The notes: generated by a model from the letters alone, not told the origin. 64,000 bases of DNA from an uncultured bacterium (GCA_937863685.1 CALMGM010000005.1:558001-622000); one strand, 5' to 3'. Positions 42,392 through 51,285 are shown, counted from the first letter of the stretch. Translations and numbers: made by a program.

Positions 42392-43156
42392 TCAGCCGAA
42401 GCGGCCGGTGATGTAATCGTTGGTCCTTTTATCCTGGGGCACGGTGAACAGATCGCTGGTCGGCCCGTATTCTATCAGCGAACCCATCAAAAAGAAGGCA
42501 GTCTGGTCGGCCACCCGGGCGGCCTGCTTGGTATTGTTGGTGACCAGGATGATGGTGTACTTCTGCTTGAGGATGGTCAGGGCCTCCTCGATCTTGGCGG
42601 TGGAGATGGGGTCCAGACCGGAACAGGGCTCGTCCAGCAGGATCACCTCCGGCTCTTGGGCCAGGATCCTGGCCAGGCACAGCCGCTGCTGCTGTCCGCC
42701 GGACAGGCGCATGGCCGGTGAACCAAGGCGGTCCTTGACCTCATCCCAGATGAAGGCCGACTTCAGGCTGGCCTCCACCAGCCGATCCAGCTTTTTCCAG
42801 TCGCCGATTCCCGACAGTCTGGGTCCGTAGACCACGTTCTCATAGATGCTCTTGGGCAGGGGCACCGGCAGGGCAAACAGCATCCCCACCCTTTTGCGCA
42901 GGGCCACCACATCGAAGTCGGGGTGATAGATGTCCTGGCCGTCCAGCAGGATGCTGCCCTCTATCCGGAAGCCGTGCACCAGATCGTTGAGGCGGTTCAG
43001 GCTTCGCAAAAAGGTGGTCTTGCCGGAACCGGAAGGCCCGATGATGCCCAATATCTGATTGGCCTGGATATCCATATTCAGGGACATCAGCAGCTGCTCC
43101 GGCCCGTAAAAGGCCTTGAGGTCCCGAGTAGCTATTTTTATTGCGTTGTTCATCAA
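42392..43156 (-). CDS. pstB: Phosphate ABC transporter ATPase PstB, copy 2 (degenerate Q- and H-loops)
   Basis: 254 residues. Walker A GPSGSGKT is normal (40-47), the signature is canonical LSGGQ at 151-155, and Walker B keeps LDEP with E176. Yet the Q-loop Gln is Ala 95 (GMLFALPVPLP in place of FQxPNPFP), and the H-loop His is Asn 207 (LVTNNTKQ). The pattern complements PstB1, which has an intact Q- and H-loop but a broken signature. A heterodimer would form one complete site (PstB1 Walkers with the PstB2 signature) and one dead site. It is 4 bp from pstA. Confidence 0.93.
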   Translation of the reverse strand: MMNNAIKIATRDLKAFYGPEQLLMSLNMDIQANQILGIIGPSGSGKTTFLRSLNRLNDLVHGFRIEGSILLDGQDIYHPDFDVVALRKRVGMLFALPVPLPKSIYENVVYGPRLSGIGDWKKLDRLVEASLKSAFIWDEVKDRLGSPAMRLSGGQQQRLCLARILAQEPEVILLDEPCSGLDPISTAKIEEALTILKQKYTIILVTNNTKQAARVADQTAFFLMGSLIEYGPTSDLFTVPQDKRTNDYITGRFG

Positions 43157-43160
43157 GCCG

Positions 43161-43997
43161 TCAGTTGTTCTTGGCCACGAACCGGTTCATCAGTCCGTAG
43201 GCCGTCAGGTTTATCAGCAGAATGGTGATCACTAAAATGGCCGCGGTGCCGTAGGCGTTCTCGGTGGAGATGCCCTCCCGGGCCAGAATGTAGAAATGGA
43301 CCGACATGGTGCGGACCGAGTCGAACAGCGAGGACGGCATCCGGAGCGACGAGCCGGCGGTGAAGATCACCGCGGCGGTCTCGCCGATGGAGCGCCCCAC
43401 CCCCAGCATCACCCCGGTGACGATGCCAGGCAGGGCGCTGGGCAGCACCACCTTCTGGACGGTCTCCCAGCGGGTGGCCCCCAGCGAGAAGGACACCTCC
43501 CGGTAGGAGTTGGGCACCGATTTGATGGCCTCCTCCGAGGTCCGGATGATGGTGGGCAGGATCATGAAAGCCAGGGTCAGCCCGCCGGACAGGATGGACC
43601 AGCCCATCTGCAGTATGGTGACGAAGAAGATGAATCCGAACAGGCCGAAGATGATGGAGGGGATCCCGGCCAGGCAGTCGGCCCCGAAACGGATGATCCT
43701 GGTGGCCCGGCTCTCCCGGGTGTATTCGGTCAGGTAGATGGCGGTGCCCACCCCCAGCGGTGTGGCGATCAATATGGCCACCAGGGTCAGCAGGATGGTC
43801 CCCACCACCACCGGGAAGATGCCCCCGGCCTTGCCCATGTCCCGGGGAGCGGAGAGCAGGAACTTGAAGCCCACCACCGGCAGGCCCTTCTCCAGCACGA
43901 ACAGGATGATGAACACCAGTATGGCCAGGGTGGCCAGGGTGGCCAGTCCCATCACCAGCTTGGCGGCCGTCTGGGTATATCTGGGAGGTATTCTCAT
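43161..43997 (-). CDS. pstA: Phosphate ABC transporter permease PstA
   Basis: 278 residues. About six membrane helices are visible; the first is at about 15-37 (GLATLATLAILVFIILFVLEKG). The EAA-type coupling loop SYREVSFSLGATRWETVQKVVLPSALPGI is in the expected place. It forms the channel with PstC and is driven by the PstB pair. It overlaps pstC by 4 bp. Confidence 0.94.
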   Translation of the reverse strand: MRIPPRYTQTAAKLVMGLATLATLAILVFIILFVLEKGLPVVGFKFLLSAPRDMGKAGGIFPVVVGTILLTLVAILIATPLGVGTAIYLTEYTRESRATRIIRFGADCLAGIPSIIFGLFGFIFFVTILQMGWSILSGGLTLAFMILPTIIRTSEEAIKSVPNSYREVSFSLGATRWETVQKVVLPSALPGIVTGVMLGVGRSIGETAAVIFTAGSSLRMPSSLFDSVRTMSVHFYILAREGISTENAYGTAAILVITILLINLTAYGLMNRFVAKNN

Positions 43998-44851
43998 CTT
44001 TTGCCCGCCCTCTTCCTGATGGCCATCCCGGCCAGGGAATTCAGGATCATGATGATGATCAGCAGCACCACCCCGGTGGCGAACAGCGCCTGGCGGTGCT
44101 GCCCGGTAGCGTAGCCCATCTCCAGGGCGATGTTGGCGGTCAGGGTTCGGACCGAATCCAGGGCCGATCCGGGGATCTTGACCGCGTTGCCGGCCACCAT
44201 GATCACCGCCATGGTCTCGCCGATGGCCCGCCCCATGCCCAGGATGATGGCGGCGATGATGCCGGATTTGGCGGCCGGAACCGTCACCATATGGGTGGTC
44301 TGCCAGTGGGTGGCGCCCAGGGCCAGCGAACCCTCCCGGTAGGAATTGGGCACCGACTGGATGGAATCTATCGAGATGCTGATGATGGTGGGCAATATCA
44401 TGACGCCCAGGATGATGGCCCCGGCCAGCACCGACAGCCCCGGCCCGCCCAGCTGGGAGCGGATCAGCGGGGCCAGCACCATCACCCCGATGAATCCGTA
44501 AACCACCGAGGGGATCCCGGCCAGCAGTTCGATGGTGGGCTTGATGACCCCCATCACCCGGCGCGGCACGAACTCGGTGAGGTAGACGGCGCAGGCCACT
44601 CCCAGCGGGGCGCCGACCAGCATGGCCCCCAGGGTTACCCAGACCGAGGCCACTATCATGGGCCAGATGCCGAATTTTCCGGCCTGGGGCTGCCAGTCGG
44701 AGGAAAGCAGGAACTTTACCGGGCCGTAGCTGATGATGAACGGCAGACCCTCTTTGATGATAAAAAGGGCTATCAGAAGCAGGGCCGAGATAGCCGAAAA
44801 AGCTATCCCCGCCAATACTCTCCGAACGCCCTTCTCGCCTAAGAATTTCAT
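43994..44851 (-). CDS. pstC: Phosphate ABC transporter permease PstC
   Basis: 285 residues, several membrane helices, and the coupling loop SYREGSLALGATHWQTTHMVTVPAAKSGI. LGMGRAIGETMAVIMVAG, a conserved PstC/PstA stretch, is also present. It leads the pstC-pstA-pstB2 part of the operon. The 553-bp structured region separates it from pstS, so it may have its own leader or be expressed at a lower level than PstS. Confidence 0.94.
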   Translation of the reverse strand: MKFLGEKGVRRVLAGIAFSAISALLLIALFIIKEGLPFIISYGPVKFLLSSDWQPQAGKFGIWPMIVASVWVTLGAMLVGAPLGVACAVYLTEFVPRRVMGVIKPTIELLAGIPSVVYGFIGVMVLAPLIRSQLGGPGLSVLAGAIILGVMILPTIISISIDSIQSVPNSYREGSLALGATHWQTTHMVTVPAAKSGIIAAIILGMGRAIGETMAVIMVAGNAVKIPGSALDSVRTLTANIALEMGYATGQHRQALFATGVVLLIIIMILNSLAGMAIRKRAGKR

Positions 44852-45404
44852 GAAATATTCAGTTTAATGTTTGCCCTCATGTCGATCATTTTTCTTTATT
44901 ACGCAACATGACCCTAGTACTATATTCTTGTTTCTCACCACTAAAACGACCTCTCCGCTTTCTCTTATAACTAAGAGAAAGCTCCAAAGAAAAGTTTTAG
45001 GGGACGGCAAACTAACGTAAACAATAGTAATATGTCTTCAACCCGCTGTTTTGTTATCACTAAGACTGTTACATCAGTAACGCCGACCGTAGCCGTCCCC
45101 TAAGACCCGGCTTAACCTGTATATACTTACAGGTTAAGTTAAGTGGACCAAGCGTCCCAATGGGGTCCGGGGGCACAGTGCGAATAACTGCTGAAAACAA
45201 TACCTAAATGATCAATGCTTCGTAGCGTGTGCTCATTTCTTCAAAAATTATTGATTATATAAGCGGTCCATAAATCGTTAAGCCCTGTGCCCCCGGCGGG
45301 TCTTTCGCCCTTTCTGCCCGGACAGAAAGGGCTGTGCGAGTTATATAAAATTTATCCGCTGGCACGCTTTCCATTATTGAAGAAGAAACAACACCGAGAA
45401 AATA
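44852..45404. other. 553-bp spacer between pstS and pstC, rich in inverted repeats
   Basis: No open frame of note. Holds the structured block at 44957-45332 (see ncRNA entry). Lower coordinates (44870-44950) are plain AT-rich leader text before pstC; 45333-45404 is a plain stretch after the last stem. Confidence 0.8.
44957..45332 (-). ncRNA. Candidate structured RNA: five perfect stems between pstS and pstC
   Basis: Perfect stems in order: 44957-44967/44972-44982 (GCTTTCTCTTA, TAAC loop); 44997-45008/45092-45103 (TTAGGGGACGGC, 83-nt interior with an inner GTTAC/GTAAC stem); 45111-45121/45128-45138 (CTTAACCTGTA); 45167-45178/45285-45296 (CCGGGGGCACAG, 106-nt interior); 45307-45316/45323-45332 (GCCCTTTCTG). 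A smaller GGACC/GGTCC pair spans 45145-45168. No known RNA family was recognised. The strand is assumed from the operon. It could be a leader controlling pstCAB, a stable ncRNA, or a mobile palindromic element. Confidence 0.6.
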
Positions 45405-46199
45405 TTATTTGACCGGGATCAGTCCGCTGCTCTTGATGGTCTCCTGGCCTTCGGGCGAAAGCATGTAGTCGATCACTTGTTTGACCGCACCTTCCGGCGG
45501 TCCCTGGGTCAGCAGGAAAACCGGGCGGACCAGTTTGAACTTTCCGCTGATGATCTGCTCGGTGGTGCACTCGACCCCGTCCAGTTTGACCGGCTTGATC
45601 TTCTCGTTGATCAACCCGTGAGATAGATATCCGACGGCGTTGGCATCGTTGGCCACCGTTTCCCGGATGGTCCCGTTGGAATCCTGGATCAGGGCCTCTT
45701 TCATCAGAGAGATATCGCCCACTATCTGTTCAAAGGAGGTCCTGGTGCCGGATCCGGCCTCGCGGGATACCACCGTGATCGGCCAGTTATCACCACCCAC
45801 CTGTTTCCAGTTGGTAATGACGCCATTGAATATCTCCCTCACCTGCTTGATGGTCAGCCCCTCGATCTTGTTGCCGGGATTGACCACAATGGCGATGCCG
45901 TCCCGGGCCACCTCGGTGGCGGTGAGATCCTTGGCCTCCTCCGGCAGCTGCACCAGGTCGGCCATCCCTATCTGGGCGGTGCCGGCCAGAGCCGACTGGA
46001 TGCCCACCGCCGAGCCACCGCCCTGGACAGTGACGTTGATGCCGGGATTCAGGGTCATGAACTGGTCGGCCAGTTTTTCGGCGAAAGGCTGGAAGGCGGT
46101 GGAACCGGCCATGATGACCGCCTCCCGCTTTGTGCCGCAGCCGGCCAGCATCAGGACCGCCGTTATAAGAGACATGGCTGCAAGATATCTTTTATTCAT
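45405..46199 (-). CDS. pstS: Phosphate-binding lipoprotein PstS
   Basis: 264 residues. The signal peptide has a lipobox (VLMLAGC-GTK). The phosphate-binding fold has the typical AGSTAFQPFAEKLADQF start, GGGSAVGIQSAL and the later REAGSGTRTSFEQI, both ligand loops of the PstS family. It captures phosphate in the periplasm or at the outer face. First in the operon order, followed by the structured spacer then pstC. AAAGGAT lies 5 bp before its ATG. Confidence 0.93.
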   Translation of the reverse strand: MNKRYLAAMSLITAVLMLAGCGTKREAVIMAGSTAFQPFAEKLADQFMTLNPGINVTVQGGGSAVGIQSALAGTAQIGMADLVQLPEEAKDLTATEVARDGIAIVVNPGNKIEGLTIKQVREIFNGVITNWKQVGGDNWPITVVSREAGSGTRTSFEQIVGDISLMKEALIQDSNGTIRETVANDANAVGYLSHGLINEKIKPVKLDGVECTTEQIISGKFKLVRPVFLLTQGPPEGAVKQVIDYMLSPEGQETIKSSGLIPVK

Positions 46200-46240
46200 T
46201 ATAAATCCTTTTGATAAAATTTATGGTTAAACTGGCCTGG

Positions 46241-46260
46241 ATTCCCGACTTCTCGGGAAT
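46241..46260. repeat. Mini palindromic repeat (ATTCCCG type)
   Basis: ATTCCCGA-cttc-TCGGGAAT, perfect 8-bp arms, flanked by CCTGG before and GACAG after. Same plan at 53741-53760 and, inverted, at 9854-9873. The gap to ctpA (46266-46462) also holds CCTGAGAAATC and CAGCCAGTCAGGC phrases shared with 10012. Confidence 0.75.
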
Positions 46261-46462
46261 GACAGAATAGGTGATTTTTTCAAAATAGGTCACCCTGAGA
46301 AATCTGCCTGCCTGGCAAGCCGAACGGGTGACGATCATTTATCCCTCAGCCAGTCAGGCAAAGATGCCATCTCGGGAGGACAATAAAATAAATTCACTAT
46401 CTTGGTGACTTGGTGGCAAGGGAAACCCCTATTAACTATTAACGAATAACTATTATCTGTCG

Positions 46463-48070
46463 TTATTTTCCGTTCTGCCCCTCCTTGAGCAGTTTGGTAA
46501 GGTCCTTGTTCTTCTGCAGCAGCTCCACCGCCTTCTGGGCCTGGGCGTCGTTCTGCAGCAGATAAGCGGTGCGGGCCTTGTCGCCGTAAAGCTTGGACAG
46601 CAGCTCCCGCTTGATGCCCTGTCTGATATATTCCTTGCTCTCCTTGAATTCTTCGGGGGTGTACTCTATCTTGTCATCTTTGAGCAGTTTGGTGAACTCA
46701 TCGACCATGGCCTCGTCCACTATAAGATCATTCGGCAGGTTGCTGTGGGCCACCGTGTATTTGATGGCGAACTTGAAGAAGACTGTCTTGCGCTCCAGGT
46801 CCATCTGGAAGCGGTTGAGGCGCGGCAGGTCAACCTTGATGTCCGGGGTGATGCCGCCTCCGCCGTAGACCTTGCGCTTGAGGCCGCCCAGCGTGGTATA
46901 GACCTCCTGGGCCGCGGTGGAATCCTCCACCAAACTGTCCAGGTCGCCCGACTGCCAGGCGCTGTTGTCCCGATGAATGCAGCGTCCCGAAGGGGTGTAA
47001 TATTTGGCGGTGGTCAGCTTGATGGCGATGGAATCGCCCAGCGGCATCACGTTCTGCACCGAACCCTTCCCGAAGCTGGTCTGCCCCAGCACCAGGGCCC
47101 GATCCCAGTCCTGCACCGCGCCGGCCACGATCTCCGAGGCCGAGGCCGATCCCTGGTTCACCAGCACCACCATCGGTCCCTTTTTGGGCCCGAACAGCAC
47201 ATTGCCCGAGGCCTTGTAATCCTGATCCGATTCTTTCAGCCGCCCTCTGGTGAAAACCACCAGCGAGCCGTTATCCAGAAAATTGCTGGAGACCTCCACC
47301 GCTTCGTTCAACAGGCCGCCGGGGTTGCTGCGCAGGTCCAGTATCAGCTGCTTCATCCCCTGCTTTTCCAGATCCTGCAAAGCCCGGTTCAGATCCGGGC
47401 CTGATTTCTGGGAGAAATTGGCCAGCCAGATGTAACCGATCTTATCGTTGATGAAACCGTAGTAGGGTATGCTTTCGATCTCTATCAGGGCCCGGGTGAT
47501 GGTGTAATCCATCAGCTCGCTTACCCCCTCGCGCTCGATGGTGATGGTGACGTTGCTGCCGGGATCGCCTCGCAGCTTGCCCACCGCCTCGTCGCTGGTG
47601 ATCCCCTTGGTGGATTTGCCCTCGATCTTGACGATCCGGTCTCCGGCCTGGATGCCCATCCGCGAGGCCGGGGTCCCGGCCATGGGGGCGATCACCGTCA
47701 GCACCTCGTCCCGCACCCCGATCTGGATGCCTATGCCGCCGAAGGAGCCCTGGGTGCTGGATTTTAGATCGCGGAATGATTTGGCATCCATGAACACCGA
47801 ATGGGGGTCCAGGGTCTCCATCATGCCCTTGATGGCGCCGTAGATCAGCTTCTGGGGGTCGGGAGCGGTGACGTAGCGATCCATCACCTGCTTGAAGGCC
47901 GTGGAGAATATCCTTAATTGAAAAGTTATCTGATCAAAACTCCGGCTTTGGGCGAACAGACCGATGGTCCCTCCGGCCAGCACGCTGAACAGCACGATGG
48001 CCGACACTATCAAAGCGAATTTACGCCTGGTGATCATGATGAACCTGCCTTTCTGAATACCTTCTTCCAT
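46463..48070 (-). CDS. ctpA: C-terminal processing protease (S41 family, CtpA-like)
   Basis: 535 residues. The N-terminal hydrophobic segment (about 13-35, FALIVSAIVLFSVLAGGTIGLF) anchors it in the membrane. A PDZ domain follows at about 100-185 (GSFGGIGIQIG, MAGTPASRMGIQAGDRIVKIEG). The protease core has the Ser in VNQGSASASEIV and the Lys in SFGKGSVQ. It trims the ends of envelope proteins in the periplasm. It is 16 bp after tmk. Confidence 0.93.
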   Translation of the reverse strand: MEEGIQKGRFIMITRRKFALIVSAIVLFSVLAGGTIGLFAQSRSFDQITFQLRIFSTAFKQVMDRYVTAPDPQKLIYGAIKGMMETLDPHSVFMDAKSFRDLKSSTQGSFGGIGIQIGVRDEVLTVIAPMAGTPASRMGIQAGDRIVKIEGKSTKGITSDEAVGKLRGDPGSNVTITIEREGVSELMDYTITRALIEIESIPYYGFINDKIGYIWLANFSQKSGPDLNRALQDLEKQGMKQLILDLRSNPGGLLNEAVEVSSNFLDNGSLVVFTRGRLKESDQDYKASGNVLFGPKKGPMVVLVNQGSASASEIVAGAVQDWDRALVLGQTSFGKGSVQNVMPLGDSIAIKLTTAKYYTPSGRCIHRDNSAWQSGDLDSLVEDSTAAQEVYTTLGGLKRKVYGGGGITPDIKVDLPRLNRFQMDLERKTVFFKFAIKYTVAHSNLPNDLIVDEAMVDEFTKLLKDDKIEYTPEEFKESKEYIRQGIKRELLSKLYGDKARTAYLLQNDAQAQKAVELLQKNKDLTKLLKEGQNGK

Positions 48071-48086
48071 AATAAATATTCTTTCA

Positions 48087-48758
48087 TTATCTTTTTTTCA
48101 TGGCGCTCAGCGCCAGTTGCCGTACCGCGGCGTGGATCACGTCCGGGGACTGGCTGCCATCCAATATTTTGACCCGCTTAGGATCCCCGCTGGCTATGGC
48201 CTTAAAACCCTGCCTGACCCTTTTGTGGAACTTCAGGGCCTGGGTCTCCATCCGGTCCAGATTGCGCCGCCGGCCCTGGGCCCTTAAGAAACCCTTCTCC
48301 ACCGGAAGGTCCAGCACCAGCGTCAGCTGGGGCCAGTGCCCGTCCACCGCGAACTGGTTCAGCTCGTTCACCATCTTCAGGTCCATTCCCCGGCCGTAGC
48401 CCTGGTAGGCGGTGGAGGAGTCGGCGAAGCGGTCGCAGAGCACCACCTTCCCGGCCTTCAGGGCCGGCAATATCACCTGGACCAGATGCTGGACCCGGGA
48501 GGCCTGCAAAAGCAGCAGCTCGGTCAGGTCGGACATCCCCTTGTTTCGGTTGTCCAGCAGGATCCTTCTGATCTTCTCGGAAATAGAAGGGCCGCCGGGT
48601 TCCCTGGTCAGCACTACCTTAAAGCCCTGGGCCTTGAGCCAGCTCTCCAATAGTTTGGCCTGGGTGCTTTTCCCGCAGCCCTCTATGCCCTCGAAAGAGA
48701 TGAACAATCCTCCGGAATTCTGAATTCTGAATTCTGAATTCTGAATTCGGCCAGCCAT
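48087..48758 (-). CDS. tmk: Thymidylate kinase with a tandem-repeat N-terminus
   Basis: 223 residues. P-loop FEGIEGCGKSTQ (about 21-32), the dTMP-binding TREPGG (about 54) and the CDRFADSSTAYQGYGRG stretch are canonical. The first 16 residues (MAGRIQNSEFRIQNSG) come from a 7-bp tandem repeat (48715-48748), not from the enzyme fold. The start ATG overlaps the end of ino1 closely. A copy-number change of the repeat by one unit would shift the frame, unless translation starts later. It makes dTDP for DNA synthesis. Confidence 0.92.
   Translation of the reverse strand: MAGRIQNSEFRIQNSGGLFISFEGIEGCGKSTQAKLLESWLKAQGFKVVLTREPGGPSISEKIRRILLDNRNKGMSDLTELLLLQASRVQHLVQVILPALKAGKVVLCDRFADSSTAYQGYGRGMDLKMVNELNQFAVDGHWPQLTLVLDLPVEKGFLRAQGRRRNLDRMETQALKFHKRVRQGFKAIASGDPKRVKILDGSQSPDVIHAAVRQLALSAMKKR
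48715..48748. repeat. 7-bp tandem repeat at the 5' end of tmk
   Basis: Four full GAATTCT units plus GAATTC (34 bp) lie inside the first codons of tmk. The unit length is not a multiple of three. Confidence 0.93.
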
Positions 48759-48760
48759 CG

Positions 48761-49894
48761 CTATTTTCTTCCCAGCTTCTTTATGAACTCCTCAACGTTC
48801 CTCTTGGCCTGGTCGTCCGGCACCTGGACCATGGGCGACTTCATGAAATAGCTGGAGGGCTCCAGCATGGTCCCGGAGAGCTTGTGGTCCAGGGCCAGCT
48901 TGGCGCAGCGCACCGCGTCGATCACCACCCCGGCCGAGTTGGGGGAATCCCACACTTCCAGTTTCATGTCCAGGTTCAGCGGCACGTCACCGAAGGTCTG
49001 GCCCTCCATCTTGATGTGGCAGAATTTCCGGTCCAGCAGCCAGGGCACGTAATCGGAAGGACCGACATGGATGTCGTCGGGATCCATCTTGTAATCCAGC
49101 ATGGAGGTGACGGCGTTGGTCTTGGAGATCTTCTTGGATTCCAGGCGCTCCCGCTCCAGCATGTTAAGGAAATCGGTGTTGCCGCCGAAGTTCAGCTGGT
49201 AGGTCTTCTGCAGTTTTACTCCGCGGTCCATGAACAGACGGGTCAGCACCCGGTGGGTGATGGTGGCGCCCACCTGCGATTTGATGTCGTCGCCGATGCA
49301 GGGCACCCCGGCCTTCTTGAAGCGGTTGGACCAGTACTGCTCGCGGGCGATGAACACCGGGATGCAGTTGACGAAGGCGCATTTGGCCTCCAGTATCTGC
49401 TCCACGTACCATTTGGTGGCCATCTCCGAACCCACCGGCAGGTAGCTGACCACCACGTCGGTCTTGGTGTCCTGCAGCAGTTTGACGATGTCCACCGTGG
49501 AGCCCGGGGCCTTTTGGATTATCTGGGACAGGTACTTGCCCAGGCCGTCGTGCAGCATGCCCCGCTGGACGGTGATCCCGCTCTTGGGCACCTGGCAGAA
49601 CTTGAAAGTGTTGTTGGGCTTGGTGTAGATGGCGGCGGCCAGGTCCTTGCCCACTTTGTTCTTGTCGATGTCGATGGCGGCCGAGAACTCAATGTCCGAG
49701 ATGTGGTAGCCGCCCAGGTTGACGTGCATCAGGCCGGGGACCTTGTCGCTCGGCTTGGCGTTGCGGTAATAATGGACGCCCTGGACGAAGGAGGAGGCGC
49801 AGTTACCCACCCCGATGATAGCCACCCTCACTTTACGCTGACCGGAACTTTTGACGGCCGGCTTAACGGTTTTTTTGATGATTTTCTTTGCCAT
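48761..49894 (-). CDS. ino1: Myo-inositol-1-phosphate synthase
   Basis: 377 residues. NAD-binding [18 protein letters not shown] (about 22-39) and the family segments [42 protein letters not shown] and [16 protein letters not shown] are clear. It turns glucose-6-phosphate into inositol-1-phosphate. The gene is followed by tmk (2-bp gap) and preceded by a CDP-alcohol phosphatidyltransferase (45 bp away), the pair needed for inositol phospholipids. The first 18 residues are Lys-rich. Confidence 0.93.
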   Translation of the reverse strand: MAKKIIKKTVKPAVKSSGQRKVRVAIIGVGNCASSFVQGVHYYRNAKPSDKVPGLMHVNLGGYHISDIEFSAAIDIDKNKVGKDLAAAIYTKPNNTFKFCQVPKSGITVQRGMLHDGLGKYLSQIIQKAPGSTVDIVKLLQDTKTDVVVSYLPVGSEMATKWYVEQILEAKCAFVNCIPVFIAREQYWSNRFKKAGVPCIGDDIKSQVGATITHRVLTRLFMDRGVKLQKTYQLNFGGNTDFLNMLERERLESKKISKTNAVTSMLDYKMDPDDIHVGPSDYVPWLLDRKFCHIKMEGQTFGDVPLNLDMKLEVWDSPNSAGVVIDAVRCAKLALDHKLSGTMLEPSSYFMKSPMVQVPDDQAKRNVEEFIKKLGRK

Positions 49895-49939
49895 GTGGTC
49901 CTTTCCTGACGCTAAATTTTATTTTTCTTTTTATATTTT

Positions 49940-50560
49940 TTATTTCTTCAAGGGAATTCCCTGTCCCTTGGTCTTCTTCCTAATGTAGAGGATCCGCTGC
50001 ACCGCGGTGACGTTGGTAAAGATAGCCAGGACCCACAGGGCGGCGGTAAAGATCCAGTGCTTGTCGAATATCCCGGTGAACACCGTGCCGGTGATTATCA
50101 CCGCTATCCGTTCCGGACGTTCCATGATGCCCACCTTGCAGTCCTCGCCCAGCCCCTCGGCCCGGGCCCGGGTATAGCTGACGATCAGCGAGCCGGCCAG
50201 AGCCAGATCGGTCAGAATGGTCTGCAGCCACATCCCGCTATGAGAATAGAAATATGACAGACCTATGAACATGGCCAGCTCGGAGTAGCGGTCCAGCACC
50301 GAGTCGTAGAACATCCCGAACTTGGTGGCGTTGCCGGATCGTCTGGCCAGCGAACCGTCTATGGCATCGCAGATGGCCGACAGCAGGGCCACCATCCCGC
50401 CCCAGAAGAAATGATTGAGGGCGAACAGGAATCCCGACCCCACCCCGAACAGAAAACCGGCGGTGGTCAGCCAGTTGGGTTTGACCCTGGTCCAGACGAA
50501 GAAATTTATGACCGGGTTGAACAGGTTGACAAACCCGGTCTTCAGCCAATTGGGAAACAT
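49940..50560 (-). CDS. CDP-alcohol phosphatidyltransferase (possible inositol-phosphate lipid synthase)
   Basis: 206 residues with several membrane helices. The family motif D-G-x2-A-R-x8-G-x3-D-x3-D appears as AIDGSLARRSGNATKFGMFYDSVLD (about 67-91), all metal and CDP ligands kept. Enzymes with this motif join CDP-diacylglycerol to an alcohol such as glycerol-phosphate, serine or inositol-1-phosphate. The ino1 gene directly downstream argues for inositol-1-phosphate as acceptor, giving a phosphatidylinositol-phosphate. Its start touches the end of rsmI, so the three are one operon. Confidence 0.87.
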   Translation of the reverse strand: MFPNWLKTGFVNLFNPVINFFVWTRVKPNWLTTAGFLFGVGSGFLFALNHFFWGGMVALLSAICDAIDGSLARRSGNATKFGMFYDSVLDRYSELAMFIGLSYFYSHSGMWLQTILTDLALAGSLIVSYTRARAEGLGEDCKVGIMERPERIAVIITGTVFTGIFDKHWIFTAALWVLAIFTNVTAVQRILYIRKKTKGQGIPLKK

Positions 50561-51235
50561 CTATTCCTTTCCGGCAATGACGATTACAAATTCTCCTTTG
50601 GGTTTCTTGGTCCGATACTTCTCGGACAGTTCCGGCAGGGTGCCCCGTTCAAACTCCTCGAACAGCTTGGTGATCTCCCGGCACAGCGCCGCCGGGCGGG
50701 ATTTAAAAACATCAGCCAGTTCCTGCAAGGTGCGGCTGATGCGGTGGGGGGATTCATAGATCACGATGGTCCTGGTTTCCCGCTCCAATTGCTCCAGGAC
50801 CTTGGTCCGGCGGCCCGATTTCACCGGCAGGAAGCCGGTGAACACGAACTGGCTGGTATCCAGGCCGGAGGCGATCAGGGCGGAGATCAGCGCTGTCGGC
50901 CCGGGAATCGGGACCACTTTGATGCCGGCCTCCACCGCTTGGGATACCAGGGCCACCGCCGGATCGGAGATGCCGGGAGTCCCGGCATCGGACACCAGGG
51001 CCACATCGATCCCATCCTGGATCCGGCGGATCAGCTCCGGGGCCTTATCCTTCTGATTGTAGGAGTAGAAAGAACTCAACGGGGTGCTTATCCCGTAGTG
51101 TTTCAGCAGCAGGCCGGTATGCCGGGTGTCCTCGGCCGCCACCAGCTGGACCTCTTTGAGGACCTTAAGCGCCCTTAGGGTGATGTCCTCCAGGTTGCCT
51201 ATGGGCGTGGCCACTAAATATAATTTTCCAGGCAT
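50561..51235 (-). CDS. rsmI: 16S rRNA C1402 2'-O-methyltransferase RsmI
   Basis: 224 residues, shorter than the usual 280 or so because the C-terminal region is reduced. The tetrapyrrole-methylase fold has LYLVATPIGNLEDITLRA at the start, AAEDTRHT, LVSDAGTPGISDP and IPGPTALISAL, then GFLPVKSGRRTK, all standard for RsmI. It is directly followed by the CDP-alcohol phosphatidyltransferase gene. Confidence 0.93.
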   Translation of the reverse strand: MPGKLYLVATPIGNLEDITLRALKVLKEVQLVAAEDTRHTGLLLKHYGISTPLSSFYSYNQKDKAPELIRRIQDGIDVALVSDAGTPGISDPAVALVSQAVEAGIKVVPIPGPTALISALIASGLDTSQFVFTGFLPVKSGRRTKVLEQLERETRTIVIYESPHRISRTLQELADVFKSRPAALCREITKLFEEFERGTLPELSEKYRTKKPKGEFVIVIAGKE

Positions 51236-51285
51236 TTGAATAATCTTTAAACGTTTAAAACCTTTTCAACATTTTAAACGTTGGC

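Noticed and set aside
44957-45332. tmRNA, RNase P or SRP RNA in the pst spacer
   Set aside because: None of their conserved sequence marks (tag codons and T-arm end, P4 core, GGAAG loops) could be found.
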